A model generated the notes under the pieces. That model was not told the origin of the DNA. It saw nothing but the letters and a program-made list of their open reading frames with translations, and did no database searches. A stretch of 64,000 nucleotides of DNA from Oscillospiraceae bacterium (GTDB lineage: Bacteria; Bacillota; Clostridia; Oscillospirales; Ruminococcaceae): positions 1 through 64,000 of the forward strand of contig CP107208.1 of assembly GCA_025758045.1 (NCBI GenBank), given 5' to 3'. Position numbers and translations under genes: made by a program. Shown here in pieces: positions 1 through 7,543 of the stretch. Each line of letters opens with the position of its first letter. Position 1 is the first letter of the stretch.

Positions 1-291
1 AAAGCTGATGATATAGTGGTGGCTTTTCACATCTTCCCGTTTTTGGTTTTTCTCATAGCGGAGATTAGCCCGCATACAGGCAACAGCGAAATCCTCGCCC
101 CCGCAGTTAAGGGAAGAAATGTCCTCGTCAAGCTGGAGCCGCCCGCCATGTTTCAGCGATTTCAGGTACAGCTTAAGCAGAATGTTGGAATACAGCACGC
201 CGTCCTGCATACTTTCCAGCAGCACGATGGAATCATCGTCAAAATAGTTTTCTTTGAGTTTCAGATAATAATATTTTCGATTGTCTGACAT
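1..291 (-). CDS. chimeric ORF: phage replisome-organizer N-terminus joined to relaxase segment (partial)
   Basis: The minus strand is open from ATG at 291 to the window edge (97 residues) and has a strong AGGAGG just upstream. Residues 1 to about 58 match the N-terminal winged-helix part of phage replisome organizer proteins (starts MSDNRKYYYLKLKENYF, then SNILLKLYLKSLKHGG). From about residue 60 the text changes to a relaxase N-terminal region: NCGGEDFAVACMRANLRYEKN followed by KSHHYIISF, the strand that precedes the metal-binding histidines of MobA/VirD2-like relaxases. The two families are normally separate genes, so an in-frame deletion or recombination junction lies near base 110-120. 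It may be a genuine fusion or an assembly join. The C-terminus is outside the window. Confidence 0.75.
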   Translation of the reverse strand, partial: MSDNRKYYYLKLKENYFDDDSIVLLESMQDGVLYSNILLKLYLKSLKHGGRLQLDEDISSLNCGGEDFAVACMRANLRYEKNQKREDVKSHHYIISF

Positions 292-390
292 AGGGTTCCT
301 CCTTGGGGGTTCTCTTGGGATTCTGTACGCATTTTAAGGCTATTTTAGGGGTCAGAGGATAAATCTATCAGACTGCCTTTGACACCCTCG

Positions 391-414
391 AAAAAAAGCC
401 TTGATTTACAAGGG
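391..414 (-). terminator. short intrinsic terminator
   Basis: Read on the minus strand, CCTTG-loop-CAAGG is followed by seven T residues. The stop codon of the Cys-rich protein gene (406-408) lies in the loop. The stem is only 5 bp, so confidence is moderate. Confidence 0.45.
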
Positions 415-804
415 TTTTTCAGCCCCTAAAGCGTGACATTTCTCCCGTTGTTTCCGCTTGCGCTTTGCGGCGTTGATCCGCTTCATGCGTGCGGCACATT
501 CCGGGCAGTATTTGGCCCTGTTAGAACCGGGGGTAAACAGCGCCCCGCATACGGCGCATTTCTTAGCATTTAGCCGGTGGAACAGCGCCGTTTCCAGTTC
601 CTTATCCTGCGGCAATACCGCCGCCCGAAACCACCTGCACAACAGGGAGTAGGAAATAGACTGGACACAGACACATTCCTCCCCATCGTCCAGAGAGATA
701 CAGTTTCCGTCGATGTAGTTGCAGCACTCATGCACCAGTCTCCGCGCTCTGCGGTACTGGCGGTAATCCATGACAGGGATAGGTTCAGTCTTGTTGTTCT
801 TCAT
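406..804 (-). CDS. cysteine-rich VLP-type protein
   Basis: A 132-residue basic protein. The N-terminal half carries DYRQYRRARRLVHECCNY, the opening of the Cys_rich_VLP family found in clostridial mobile elements. The second half has two CxxC pairs (CAVC near residue 83, CPEC near 100) that look like a zinc ribbon, then a lysine/arginine-rich tail. Such proteins are small accessory genes of mobilizable and conjugative elements; their biochemical role is not known, and nucleic-acid binding through the zinc ribbon is an inference. The gene is divergent from the toxin-antitoxin pair and stops in a small terminator. Confidence 0.7.
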   Translation of the reverse strand: MKNNKTEPIPVMDYRQYRRARRLVHECCNYIDGNCISLDDGEECVCVQSISYSLLCRWFRAAVLPQDKELETALFHRLNAKKCAVCGALFTPGSNRAKYCPECAARMKRINAAKRKRKQREKCHALGAEKPL

Positions 805-859
805 AAATGATTTTTTTCATAAAGCCGGTAACCTCCTTGAATGAATTTATTGTTAAATA

Positions 860-901
860 TTCGTGCAAAGTATTGTTTTCTTCGTGCAAATGGCATATAC
901 T
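860..901 (+). promoter_or_regulatory. promoter and operator of the toxin-antitoxin pair
   Basis: TTGTTT at 73-78 of this line block (873-878), a 17-base spacer and TATACT (896-901) form a good sigma-70 promoter 30 bases before the antitoxin ATG. The decamer TTCGTGCAAA occurs at 860-869 and 881-890, exactly 21 bp (two helical turns) apart, on both sides of the -35 box. This is what an autorepressing antitoxin would bind; that assignment is inferred. Confidence 0.6.
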
Positions 902-930
902 ATAATTGCCAGCAGAAAGGGGTTGATCGT

Positions 931-1210
931 ATGGCTGGAAATACCACAAACATCAGTATCCGCATGGACGCAGATTTGAAAGCGCAGGCGGACGCACTGT
1001 TTACTGAACTTGGCATGAACCTGACTACGGCGTTTAACATCTTTGTGCGCCAGTCGCTTCGTGAAGGCGGCATTCCCTTTGAGGTAAGGCCTGGAACAGC
1101 CGAACAAAGAAACGGTTGCTGCCATGCTGGAAGCGGAAAGGATTGCAAAAGACCCGTCTGTAAAGGGCTACAATGACCTTGACGAGTTGTTTGCTGACCT
1201 GAAAAGATGA
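931..1210 (+). pseudogene. dinJ: RelB/DinJ-family antitoxin, frameshifted
   Basis: Starts at ATG 931 with an AAAGGGG ribosome site. The first 50 residues are a ribbon-helix-helix antitoxin (SIRMDADLKAQADALFTELG, MNLTTAFNIFVRQSLREGG). After GAG GTA at 1081-1086 the frame is wrong: removing one G from the GG at 1088-1089 restores LEQPNKETVAAMLEAERIAK and then YNDLDELFADLKR, the usual DinJ toxin-wrapping tail, ending at 1210. As written the ORF runs into unrelated residues and stops at 1176. The DNA-binding half is intact, so a truncated autorepressor could still be made, but the toxin-neutralising part is lost. A sequencing error is the alternative explanation. Confidence 0.8.
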
Positions 1211-1498
1211 AAGAAACCAAATATACCGTCAAGTACACGACCAGTTTCAAAAAAGACTACAAACGAGCCATCAAGCGTGGCTTGAAGATCAAGCTGCTGG
1301 AGCAGGTCGTAGCATTGCTGGCAATGGGCGAGCCGCTGCCGGATAAAAAACCGCGACCATGACCTGTCCGGCGATTGGGCAGGTCATCGGGAATGTCATA
1401 TTCTCCCGGACTGGCTGCTTGTCTATCGCATAGAGGATGATGTTCTGGTGCTGACGCTGGCCCGCACCGGCACACACAGCGACTTGTTCGGCAAATAA
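1207..1498 (+). pseudogene. yafQ: YafQ-family mRNA interferase toxin, frameshifted
   Basis: ATG 1207 overlaps the antitoxin stop (ATGA), the usual coupling of dinJ-yafQ. The reading frame is KYTVKYTTSFKKDYKRAIKR and onward, then breaks in a run of six A at 1345-1350. With five A the frame continues NRDHDLSGDWAGHRECH, then LPDWLLVYRIEDD and ARTGTHSDLFGK, i.e. all the YafQ catalytic histidines and the C-terminal tail. As written the protein ends PDKKPRP after about 50 residues and lacks every catalytic residue, so no active toxin is predicted. Homopolymer length makes a sequencing error or phase variation possible. Confidence 0.8.
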
Positions 1499-1506
1499 AC
1501 AGTCTG

Positions 1507-1539
1507 CCGCCGTATGGGGAAACCTGTACGGCGGTTTTT
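1507..1539 (+). terminator. intrinsic terminator after toxin-antitoxin pair
   Basis: CCGCCGTA (1507-1514) pairs with TACGGCGG (1527-1534) and is followed by TTTTT. It lies 9 bases after the toxin stop. Confidence 0.85.
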
Positions 1540-1605
1540 CTGTATGCAAAAGTATGTCGTGAAACGCGACGCACTTGACAGGGGTACGCCAAAACGCGGT
1601 AGCCT

Positions 1606-3051
1606 TTACCGCTCCGGCCCACGCTCGTGAGACTTGTCCCGTTCCTGTCGGGACAGCTGCTCGGCGGTTTTGCGGAGCCGTTCCACTGCTTTCAAATCCT
1701 CCCTCATGGATTTCATGGCAAGCGTGTCCGTCTGCTTTCCGGCGGTCAGCTGGTCGATTTCCCGCTGCCATGCCTTCGGGGTGATCCCCTCGCCGCTGGC
1801 TTTCAGTTCTTTCAGATACCGGGCTGCTGCATCATACAGGATCAGTTCCCGGCTGTGGCGCTGCTCAAACTGTTCCCACTTTTCCGGCTTTACTTTGGCA
1901 AGCTGCTTGTGGATGGACTTGTACTGGTTGTACTGTTCCCACATCTCCCCTCGTTCGGTAAGAGTGGCGATCCGGCGCTCAGCCTTGACGATCTTTCCCC
2001 GCAGGTCATAGTAACGGCTGTTCATATCATCGATTTTTTCATGAAGCTGCTGCATAGACTGGATGCCGTTTGCCTGTAAAAAGCTGAATAGTGCAGCGCT
2101 TTCCTGCAAAGCCCGGATTTTTCCGGTGCGGGTGCGGGGAGCATTCAACTGCTGCTGTGCCTCCCACAAAGCGGTCAAGCTGCTTTGCTGTGTTTGTGGT
2201 TTTTCCGCTTCGTCTTTCGACCAGCGATAAAGACGGGTAATGCGGGCTTTAATTTCTTTCAGCAGTTTGTTGTCGGCGGCGATCTGCCGGTTTACTTCTC
2301 CCTTGTCGGTGCGGATACCGCGCTTTTCCATTTGGCTGGCGGCTGGCCCCAGATGGACAGAGGGGATTTTATCAATGCCCTGCCGCTTGTAACTGCGGTG
2401 GTCAATACGCTCCGGTCTACCGGCAGATTCCAGTGCCCGGTTGGTGTAGGCTGCCCACGCTGCCCGCCAAATCTCCACATTTCCTTTATCGTTCCAGTCG
2501 GTCGTATCCTCCCGATGATTTTTCCAGCCGCCTTTCCCATCCGGGATACGCTGTCCGTTCTCGTCCAGATCGTATGCCTTGCGGCACTTTGCACCCCACT
2601 GCCCGTTTTCTTTCAAAGGCCGGAGCGTCAGCATGATATGGACATGAGGATTGCCGGTTCCCTTGTCATGGATAGCAAAGTCGGCGCACATTCCTTTGTC
2701 TACAAAGTTGTCCTTCACATAGGCACGCACAAGGGCAAGCTGTTGTTCGCCGGATAGTTCACGGGGCAGGGCTGCTTCGATCTCGCGGGCAAGCTGGCTG
2801 TCCCTTGCTTTCTCGATTTGCTCCACACTGTTCCAGAGGATAGAACGGTCTGCAAATTCTGGCGGGGCGTGGGCAGGCAGCATGATCTCCGCATGGACAA
2901 TGCCGCCTTTCCGGGTGTAGTCGTGGGTCATTCCATCCCATTCATTTGTCAGCTTGGTTCCGCTGCGGTAAGCAGCTGCGGCAACGGCAGAACGGCCTGC
3001 GCTGCGCTTGATGATACTGACGGGGATATGACAGAAATCTATGGGGAACAC
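1606..3051 (-). CDS. mobA: MobA/MobL-family relaxase
   Basis: A 481-residue MOBQ-type relaxase that would nick oriT and lead single-stranded transfer DNA. The N-terminus has the family opening CHIPVSIIKRSAGRSAVAAAAYRSG, a helix-strand region with WNSVEQIEK (near residue 75), and the metal-binding histidine motif NPHVHIMLTLRPL (about residues 134-146). Residues 250-470 are charged and helical, a likely coiled coil. It belongs to the TnpX element and is followed on the minus strand by the toxin-antitoxin remnants. Together with the truncated relaxase sequence at the window edge, this element carries pieces of two different relaxase families. Confidence 0.9.
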   Translation of the reverse strand: MFPIDFCHIPVSIIKRSAGRSAVAAAAYRSGTKLTNEWDGMTHDYTRKGGIVHAEIMLPAHAPPEFADRSILWNSVEQIEKARDSQLAREIEAALPRELSGEQQLALVRAYVKDNFVDKGMCADFAIHDKGTGNPHVHIMLTLRPLKENGQWGAKCRKAYDLDENGQRIPDGKGGWKNHREDTTDWNDKGNVEIWRAAWAAYTNRALESAGRPERIDHRSYKRQGIDKIPSVHLGPAASQMEKRGIRTDKGEVNRQIAADNKLLKEIKARITRLYRWSKDEAEKPQTQQSSLTALWEAQQQLNAPRTRTGKIRALQESAALFSFLQANGIQSMQQLHEKIDDMNSRYYDLRGKIVKAERRIATLTERGEMWEQYNQYKSIHKQLAKVKPEKWEQFEQRHSRELILYDAAARYLKELKASGEGITPKAWQREIDQLTAGKQTDTLAMKSMREDLKAVERLRKTAEQLSRQERDKSHERGPER

Positions 3052-3237
3052 CTCCTTTCAGTGAGGGGATAACAGGCTCTGTGGAGCCGGACAAACGCAA
3101 AGCGGGTGTTTGGCTGCGCAGAGCGCACAAGGGGTTTGGGGAGCGTAGCTTCCCATCGCGGACGAAGTACGCAACGCCCCCGGCAGGGCGCACAGCACCG
3201 GCAACGGTGTATAAGTGCGCCCTTGTAAACAAGGGAC

Positions 3238-3528
3238 TTATGGCGTATCCCCGGATTTTGACAGGTTTGCAGTCAATTCCGCAGCCCCCGGAAGATGGGA
3301 CAGGGCAATCAGAAAGGCTTTAACCTCTGCGCCGGAAAGGTCGGGAGCCAACGGGAAAATCCCCTCCAAAATGGCTCCGCGCTCAATCAGGCGGCGGGTG
3401 CGAACCCTGCGTTCTTCGTTCCGCTGCTTGTTCTCCAAAATCTTCTTTCGGTTTTCAAGCTGTCGGATTTCCTTCAGGACTTTCTCCCGTTCTTCTTTTT
3501 GGGGGTGGGCTGTAATTTTTTCGTTCAT
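3238..3528 (-). CDS. DUF3847-family small protein
   Basis: Start chosen at ATG 3528, which gives MNEKITAHPQKEEREKVLKE; an upstream in-frame extension has no family resemblance. The 96-residue product is a basic helical segment (IRQLENRKKILENKQRNEER), then RTRRLIERGAILEGIFP and a C-terminal helical part, matching the DUF3847 family commonly found beside MobA/MobL relaxases. Function unknown; it may help DNA binding at oriT, which is inference. The roughly 190 bases between it and the relaxase start hold no gene. Confidence 0.7.
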   Translation of the reverse strand: MNEKITAHPQKEEREKVLKEIRQLENRKKILENKQRNEERRVRTRRLIERGAILEGIFPLAPDLSGAEVKAFLIALSHLPGAAELTANLSKSGDTP

Positions 3529-3556
3529 GTCATGCACCTCTTTTCTTTGGAAACGC

Positions 3557-4018
3557 TCATAGATTGACCGTCCATTTCTGACACGCAAAGTACCGGCGCA
3601 GCCTCCGCAGTGCAGCGTGGATGGATTTTCCCGCCTGTGATGGTGTGATACCCTCCATTGCGGCAATATCTTTCACTTTCATACCCAGCATATAGCGGGC
3701 ATGGACACGGCGGGCCTGCATAGGCGGCAGGGAAAAAATGGCTTCATACAATCGCCGTATCAGTTCTTCGTATTCGGCTAATTCTTCTTTTTCTATCAAA
3801 TGATCCTCCGGCGATGGCTGCGCCCAGCCGATTGCGGCATTTTCGATTCCGTCGTTACAATCGAGGGAGTAAAACGCCTTATACCGGAACATCTTGCGTT
3901 CTCTGGCGGCCTCGGCTCTCTTATCCAGAAGAAACGCTTCGACGATCTCATCGGACACCTCCACAAAAATGTCCTCTTTGCAAAATGGATAATATTGTTT
4001 GAGATTGATGGTCTGCAT
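3557..4018 (-). CDS. sigma-70-family-like regulator, copy 1 of 3
   Basis: Start at ATG 4018 gives a 153-residue protein. It opens with MQTINLKQYYPFCKEDIFVEV, has YKAFYSLD in the middle, and ends with a region-4-like helix-turn-helix (MKVKDIAAMEGITPSQAGKS). Proteins of this layout are annotated as sigma factor or sigma-70 region 4 proteins in clostridial mobile elements. The region-2 core-binding part is weak or absent, so whether it is a true sigma factor is uncertain. It closely resembles the next gene upstream (same INL, YP, DEFVDV-type opening), suggesting local duplication. Confidence 0.75.
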   Translation of the reverse strand: MQTINLKQYYPFCKEDIFVEVSDEIVEAFLLDKRAEAARERKMFRYKAFYSLDCNDGIENAAIGWAQPSPEDHLIEKEELAEYEELIRRLYEAIFSLPPMQARRVHARYMLGMKVKDIAAMEGITPSQAGKSIHAALRRLRRYFACQKWTVNL

Positions 4019-4028
4019 AGGCACGCCC

Positions 4029-4481
4029 TCACTCTGTTTGAAAAAGGTCATCATAGCAACGGCGCATATTCCGCAGCCCCCGGTGGATGGCAACGCTGAC
4101 CTTACTGCTATGGATACCCTCTCTCCGGGAGATTTCCGGCTGCTTGATACCGTCAATATAGTAGGCGTGAACACGGCGGGCCTGTGTCGGAGTGGCATGA
4201 GCCAGAGCCGCAGGCAGAGCTGCAATCAGGTGCAGGCGGGTGGTCATTTCTTCTCGTTCCAGCAAAATATCTTCCGGCGATCTGCTGTGTTCCAGTGCGT
4301 AATTTTCCAGCCAGCTGTATGCGTCCAGAGAGTAGTAGGCGCGGTGGTAGACTTTCCGACGCTCATAGTTCTCCATCTCCCGCTGGGCCTGATACATCGC
4401 TGCCCATACCTCGTCCGTAACATCCACAAACTCGTCATGCCGGTAGTGGGGATACATCCACCGCAGATTGATTGTTTTCAT
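4029..4481 (-). CDS. sigma-70-family-like regulator, copy 2 of 3
   Basis: ATG 4481 is preceded by AGGAGG at ideal spacing and gives 150 residues. The opening MKTINLRWMYPHYRHDEFVDV and the AYYSLD segment are paralogous to the preceding gene; the C-terminus has an HTH (IKQPEISRREGIHSSKVSVA) with alanine/arginine-rich recognition helix. The gap to copy 1 is 10 bases, so the two are co-transcribed. It probably recruits RNA polymerase to element promoters, which is inference from the region-4-like fold. Confidence 0.75.
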   Translation of the reverse strand: MKTINLRWMYPHYRHDEFVDVTDEVWAAMYQAQREMENYERRKVYHRAYYSLDAYSWLENYALEHSRSPEDILLEREEMTTRLHLIAALPAALAHATPTQARRVHAYYIDGIKQPEISRREGIHSSKVSVAIHRGLRNMRRCYDDLFQTE

Positions 4482-4584
4482 AGGCTTACCTCCTGAAAAT
4501 CGGAGAGGCGGGCAGCTTGTCCGCTGTCCGCCCCTCGCTGAGATAAGGGAAATGATCCCTTTCACTTGGTAGCCAGAAAACAGG

Positions 4585-4998
4585 TCATTCGTTAAGCCTG
4601 TTTTCAAAGAAATTTATAAATTTTTTTCTGACAGCCTCCACACTTTGATACACAGCCACTTTGGAGCAGCCGCACAGCACACCGATCTCTGCAAGGCTCA
4701 GTCCCTCAAGCGCATAGAGCAGGAACCGGCGGCGCTGAGCCTCGGTACAGGTGTCCAGAACCGCCATCAGCTCATGCAGCGTTTCCATGCGGCAAAGGTA
4801 TTCTTCCGGCGTTTCGCCGTAGGCTCCTACACCCTCGGTGGTAATGATGTACTCGTCAAACTCCCGGCCATCCCAATGCCGCCGCTGTTCATGGAACAGG
4901 TTCTCCGTTTTGTGATCGGCCCTGTCAAGAAATTCATAGACTTCCAGCGTGACCTCCACGGCCACAGCTTGTCCGTTATAATTGATGGTAACTTCCAT
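4585..4998 (-). CDS. sigma-70-family-like regulator, copy 3 of 3
   Basis: Start chosen at ATG 4998 because GGAGGAAAGG sits 4 bases upstream; an earlier ATG at 5013 lies before that site. The 137 residues begin MEVTINYNGQAVAVEVTLEVYEF, followed by HWDGREFDEY and a C-terminal HTH (LSLAEIGVLCGCSKVAVYQS). More divergent than copies 1 and 2. It is the first gene of the sigma array and lies beside the conserved hairpin segment at 5178-5400, just as the sigma-like gene at 48435 lies beside the second copy of that segment. Confidence 0.75.
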   Translation of the reverse strand: MEVTINYNGQAVAVEVTLEVYEFLDRADHKTENLFHEQRRHWDGREFDEYIITTEGVGAYGETPEEYLCRMETLHELMAVLDTCTEAQRRRFLLYALEGLSLAEIGVLCGCSKVAVYQSVEAVRKKFINFFENRLNE

Positions 4999-5177
4999 CT
5001 GCCTTTCCTCCATTCAGATTTTTTGGTAAATCTGAATGGGGCGGCGGGGAGCGGCACCGGGGATAAAGTTCGGGCCATGCTGACCCGATGTTCCGGCTCC
5101 ACAGGGACAAAAAAGCGCCCGGACGGCATAAAGCCATACGAGCGTAATAGAGTATATTTTGCTGTTTAATTACATGG

Positions 5178-5400
5178 TATAGTGCATACTTCTGACCGCA
5201 TTGCTCCGCTGCTGGGAACAGGCTTTTTTTAGCTGGTGCAGGTCATGGGTATTGTGAAAAAAGGCAAATATAGACACGGCGGCAATCCTCCTATATGCCG
5301 CCGTGGATTTACACGGTGTTAGGTCGTCGTTGGTTTAGGGTAGACGAAAAGAAACGGCGGCTCTGATCTTCTCAAAGTCGCCGCTTCATAGGCGCGTGGA
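5178..5400 (+). ncRNA. conserved hairpin segment, copy 1 (candidate regulatory RNA)
   Basis: Bases 4999-5453 hold no long gene. Within them the plus strand carries TTACATGGTATAGT (5170-5183, possible -10), GCTTTTTTTAGCTGGTGCA (from 5222), a perfect 10-bp hairpin CACGGCGGCA/TGCCGCCGTG (5275-5284/5296-5305) with CCTCC in its loop, and a second hairpin CGGCGGC/GTCGCCG (5355-5361/5377-5383). The same order of blocks, including the CCTCC loop and CTCTGAT-TCTCAAA, occurs on the minus strand at 48212-48000 in a different element. A CCTCC loop could pair with a Shine-Dalgarno sequence. A short ATG ORF (25 codons from about 5254) is an alternative reading; conservation continues past its stop, which favours RNA or DNA structure. 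Confidence 0.5.
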
Positions 5401-5453
5401 AATGTGTCTGCTGTACGACGGCTTTTTTTCTTTTGCCGTCGTCCGGCAGAATG

Positions 5454-5915
5454 TTACTCCATATTCAATTCAATGCTTCCAGTGAAATTTTCACATTCAA
5501 TGCCGATATAGTTTCCACCTTCAGGGAGTGTAATTGTATCACTATATGTTCCGGTTGTTTCAAGCAAAGTGACTTCTTCATCAGCTCCAGAAATCCAAAA
5601 TACTTTTGCAGTTCCATCCGTAACCTCCAGCGCGCAGTCAATAGACAGATCCTTACCCGCTTCACGCTTTATGGAAGTTCCGCCGAACAAATACTCTGTA
5701 TCTGAAAAATCCTCATAGTTGGCTGTATAGCTTCCTGTATAATCATCAATTCCTTTTTCTTTCGTACCTTGTAAGGATGAATTTCCGGTAAGTGCTATGG
5801 AACCAGCAGACTGAACAATATTGTTATACTGATCGAGAACTTCATCTTTTGTACAACCGGAAAGCACAGAAGCGCCCAACAGTATCAAGCATAATGATAG
5901 AACTATTTTCTTCAC
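5454..5915 (-). CDS. lipoprotein of antimicrobial-peptide defence operon
   Basis: Start taken at GTG 5915, which has AAGGTGAT 5 bases upstream and gives the typical opening KKIVLSLCLILLGASVLSGC; the lipobox LSGC places the lipidated cysteine at about residue 21. The mature part (about 130 residues) is acidic and beta-rich, ending in EGGNYIGIECENFTGSIEL, with no family I recognise by name. It overlaps the end of the permease gene and is the last gene of the operon. Lipoproteins in this position (compare NisI-type) bind the antimicrobial peptide outside the membrane; here that role is inferred from context only. Confidence 0.7.
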   Translation of the reverse strand: MKKIVLSLCLILLGASVLSGCTKDEVLDQYNNIVQSAGSIALTGNSSLQGTKEKGIDDYTGSYTANYEDFSDTEYLFGGTSIKREAGKDLSIDCALEVTDGTAKVFWISGADEEVTLLETTGTYSDTITLPEGGNYIGIECENFTGSIELNME

Positions 5916-5920
5916 AGGTA

Positions 5921-6736
5921 TCACCTTCCTTTCCTGCGTACAGCACGCTTTCCTTTTCCCTTGGAATTTGCCTGTTTACGGGATTTTATTTCTTTTTTGT
6001 TACTGGACATCAGTAACAACAGCACCGCCCAGAGAACCATGATGCCAACCCCAATGACTGCCAGCAAAGGATTCGGGGCTGTGGTTGTTCCGGCATATCC
6101 ACTCATGTCAAAGCCCACTAAAATCAGCGCAGCAGAAAACGGATAGATGCTGGCAAGGATACCGCCTTTGAAGAACAGCATGCTATATCCAAGGAAAAAC
6201 GCCAGAATGGAACCTCCCAGATATGCCCCTCGGATCTGCCCAAAAATCAAGATCAGCGGCATACAGACCAAATAGGTCGTCAGAGCTGCCAACACGATCT
6301 GTGTACCTCCATGAAAAAACACTTCCACTGTCAGTCCCGATAATCCAACCGTCAATCCAGTAATCAAGGTAACGCCAACGCTGTATATTCCCAGCAGGAC
6401 TGCAAAAATCCCGACCCAAAAGAGCTTAGCTCCCAGCATTTTCGGCATGGAAACAGGAATTGTCATGATGTTTTTCAGCGTATCATGGGTGGATTCTCTG
6501 TCAATCAGCCAGCTGCCAATCATCACCAGTGAAATCGGAAAAAACATCTGCGTATTGCCCCAGACAACATTCTCAAACAGAGTGGAAAAATCATAGTTTG
6601 GATTTCGGTACTCCACCTCCACAATCAGCTGGCTCCCATATTGCACCAACGGACAGAGTGCAAGCGCCACCAGCCCCACCCAAAGTATTTGGCACCGGCG
6701 TAGCTTGAGCAATTCTGCTTTTAATAAATTCCACAT
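5921..6736 (-). CDS. ABC-2-type permease (LanG/BcrB-like)
   Basis: A 271-residue membrane protein with an amphipathic start (MWNLLKAELLKLRRCQILW) and about six hydrophobic spans, the layout of lantibiotic-immunity and bacitracin-type ABC permeases. The motif YSV-GVTLITGLTVGLSGL and the conserved loop STHDTLKNIMTIPVSMPKML (before residue 100) match the second permease of such operons. A basic cytoplasmic tail (KKEIKSRKQANSKGKGKR) follows the last span. It lies 12 bases after the paralogous permease and forms the membrane pore with it. Confidence 0.8.
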   Translation of the reverse strand: MWNLLKAELLKLRRCQILWVGLVALALCPLVQYGSQLIVEVEYRNPNYDFSTLFENVVWGNTQMFFPISLVMIGSWLIDRESTHDTLKNIMTIPVSMPKMLGAKLFWVGIFAVLLGIYSVGVTLITGLTVGLSGLTVEVFFHGGTQIVLAALTTYLVCMPLILIFGQIRGAYLGGSILAFFLGYSMLFFKGGILASIYPFSAALILVGFDMSGYAGTTTAPNPLLAVIGVGIMVLWAVLLLLMSSNKKEIKSRKQANSKGKGKRAVRRKGR

Positions 6737-6748
6737 AATTACACCCCC

Positions 6749-7543
6749 TTAGATTTCCTGGCGCCGGTAAACCAACGCAATCAGCGCAAGAAATACAACG
6801 GCTTCCACAACAATCACACCGAACACCTGAACACCATTCAGAAAATACGGACTGATCCGTTCCAACAAGTCTGCCAATTCCGCACTGGTCTGGCTTTGGT
6901 CATAAAATTGGAAGGTCCAGCGGAAAGCCAGCGGTCCCGGAAACAGGGTTCCGATATTCAAACCAAAAGGCTGTGTGAGGAACGCATCGCTCATCGAAAG
7001 GATATAATTTGCAGTCGTATAGAAAAAGGTAATCACGACCGACACGATATAGTTTTTATTAAGAAGAACAACGAGCAGGATACATGGAAGTGCGCCTACC
7101 CACATAATCAGCCCTTCTTCTATCCCAACGCCAAACAAGGTCCAAAACCCAACTGGCTCCCAGCCCTGAAACAGCAAAACCGCAAGATTTACCAATCCTC
7201 CAACTGCCATAAAGCCAACGGCAAACAATAGCAAAACCAGCATCTTGGACAGCACCAACTTGGTTCTGTTTATCGGTATGGTAACAAGGTTTTTTAGTGT
7301 GTCATTGTCCAGCTCCTCAAACAGCAGATTGGAAGCCAGTATCACAAGGAGCGGCATCAAAAGCAAATAAGCACTGAGCTGGAACAGGCTGGACATCACT
7401 CCATTTACAGCATCCACATCAGTGTTTACATCTGCCAGAAAGAAAGCATAAGCCAATGGCATGAAAACAGAAAGCAGCAGAGAAATAAATACCAAGGGCT
7501 TCCGTTTTAATTTCAAAAATTCGCATTTGATTAGTTTAAGCAA
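6749..7543 (-). CDS. ABC-2-type permease (LanE/BcrB-like)
   Basis: A 264-residue permease starting at TTG 7543 (overlapping the ATPase stop by 8 bases, with GAAGGAA upstream). It begins MLKLIKCEFLKLKRKPLVFI and has about six membrane spans. The loop DNDTLKNLVTIPINRTKLVL is shared with its neighbour, so the two permeases derive from one ancestor. Translational coupling to the ATPase supports a single complex. Substrate is not visible in sequence; lantibiotic- or bacitracin-like peptides are the usual clients of this family. Confidence 0.8.
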   Translation of the reverse strand: MLKLIKCEFLKLKRKPLVFISLLLSVFMPLAYAFFLADVNTDVDAVNGVMSSLFQLSAYLLLMPLLVILASNLLFEELDNDTLKNLVTIPINRTKLVLSKMLVLLLFAVGFMAVGGLVNLAVLLFQGWEPVGFWTLFGVGIEEGLIMWVGALPCILLVVLLNKNYIVSVVITFFYTTANYILSMSDAFLTQPFGLNIGTLFPGPLAFRWTFQFYDQSQTSAELADLLERISPYFLNGVQVFGVIVVEAVVFLALIALVYRRQEI

